From the NCBI GenBank assembly GCA_044371405.1, contig JBILTS010000022.1, forward strand, positions 1 to 23,454: a stretch of 23,454 bases of DNA, given 5' to 3'. The translations under genes were made by a program, and so were the position numbers. This DNA comes from RGEC01 sp044371405. Its GTDB lineage: Bacteria; Bacteroidota; Bacteroidia; NS11-12g; UBA955. The notes under the pieces were generated by a model. That model was not told where the DNA came from, did no database searches, and saw nothing but the letters and a program-made list of their open reading frames with translations. Positions 23,199 to 23,454 of this stretch are shown here, one piece after another (the first letter of the stretch is position 1; each line of letters opens with the position of its first letter).

Positions 23199-23206
23199 TA
23201 AATTTG
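23199..23206 (+). promoter_or_regulatory. Putative -7 element (TAAATTTG)
   Basis: Exact match to TAnnTTTG, 17 bases before the ATG at 23224, in the 188-base divergent gap 23036-23223. No clear -33 element is seen, and I see nothing else in that gap. Confidence 0.4.
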
Positions 23207-23223
23207 AAAAAGTATTGATAAAA

Positions 23224-23454
23224 ATGAAAATTAATACAAAAAGCACGCTATTCTCTTTGCTGGCATTGTGTTATGGCAGCACTATAACTGCGCAGCACCT
23301 GCCTGTTATTCGCTTAAAAACCGGCGATATAAAAACAGAAAAAATCACCAAAATTCCCGAAAAAACAAGTTCTTCAGCATATTACACAGCTTTTGTGTCC
23401 TTCTCATCCATGCCGGACAATGCGCAAAAGGAAGCACTTAACAAAACCGGTATT
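23224..23454 (+). CDS. Secreted protein, possible S8 (subtilisin-like) peptidase N-terminus (partial)
   Basis: First 77 residues only; the gene runs off the right edge. A signal peptide covers ~1-24 (LLALCYGSTITAQ). The following stretch (RLKTGDIKTEKITKIPE ... AYYTAFVSFSSMPDNAQKEALNKTGI) has the strand-helix pattern and wording of the N-terminal propeptide-like segment found before the subtilase domain in many Bacteroidota surface S8 peptidases. No catalytic residue is within the window, so the peptidase identity is a resemblance only. It has its own putative promoter. Confidence 0.55.
   Translation, partial: MKINTKSTLFSLLALCYGSTITAQHLPVIRLKTGDIKTEKITKIPEKTSSSAYYTAFVSFSSMPDNAQKEALNKTGI

Overview
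The window looks like a chromosomal segment of a Bacteroidota (Bacteroidetes) bacterium with a type IX secretion system. The signs are: two secreted proteins ending in type IX (Por-type) C-terminal sorting domains, a large TonB-dependent receptor with an N-terminal carboxypeptidase-regulatory-like domain, Bacteroidetes families of unknown function (DUF4783, DUF4293), almost no Shine-Dalgarno sequences, and several TAnnTTTG-like -7 promoter elements. Most genes have moderate GC content. The KilA-N gene and the small HTH gene are visibly richer in AT. I see no rRNA, tRNA, CRISPR array or complete insertion sequence.

Region 1 (1-7200) is the most coherent locus. A minus-strand pair encodes a split 5'-nucleotidase: a lipoprotein carrying the C-terminal domain, then a Tat-exported metallophosphatase cut by the window edge. 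Divergent from it is a tight plus-strand operon: a lamin-tail-domain protein, a TonB-dependent receptor and a large multidomain endonuclease I, closed by a hairpin terminator. Read together these suggest extracellular DNA breakdown, dephosphorylation and uptake of the products. That reading is inference.

Region 2 (7243-10475) is a compact run of DUF4783, nadC (NAD synthesis), a thioredoxin-fold lipoprotein and an RlmD-type 23S rRNA uracil methyltransferase. Region 3 (10476-11995) holds an AT-rich KilA-N gene broken by a 2-base insertion and containing a perfect 24-bp palindrome, then a small exported protein and a terminator.

Region 4 (12006-15157) has a DoxX-like membrane protein, an RluA-family pseudouridine synthase, and a minus-strand pair of a ferredoxin-type oxidoreductase and an atypical thioredoxin-like protein. 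Between 15158 and 15546 is a gene-free stretch with a REP-like hairpin and a direct repeat. Region 5 (15547-20317) is a plus-strand series: a lipoprotein, mtgA, efp (with a non-lysine loop tip), an agmatinase-family enzyme, a cysteine desulfurase, a PEGA-like lipoprotein and a PTPS/QueD-family enzyme.

Region 6 (20318-23454) has a small XRE-type regulator, a minus-strand pair of a DUF4293 membrane protein and a secreted M14 zinc carboxypeptidase, and the start of another secreted protein, possibly a subtilase.
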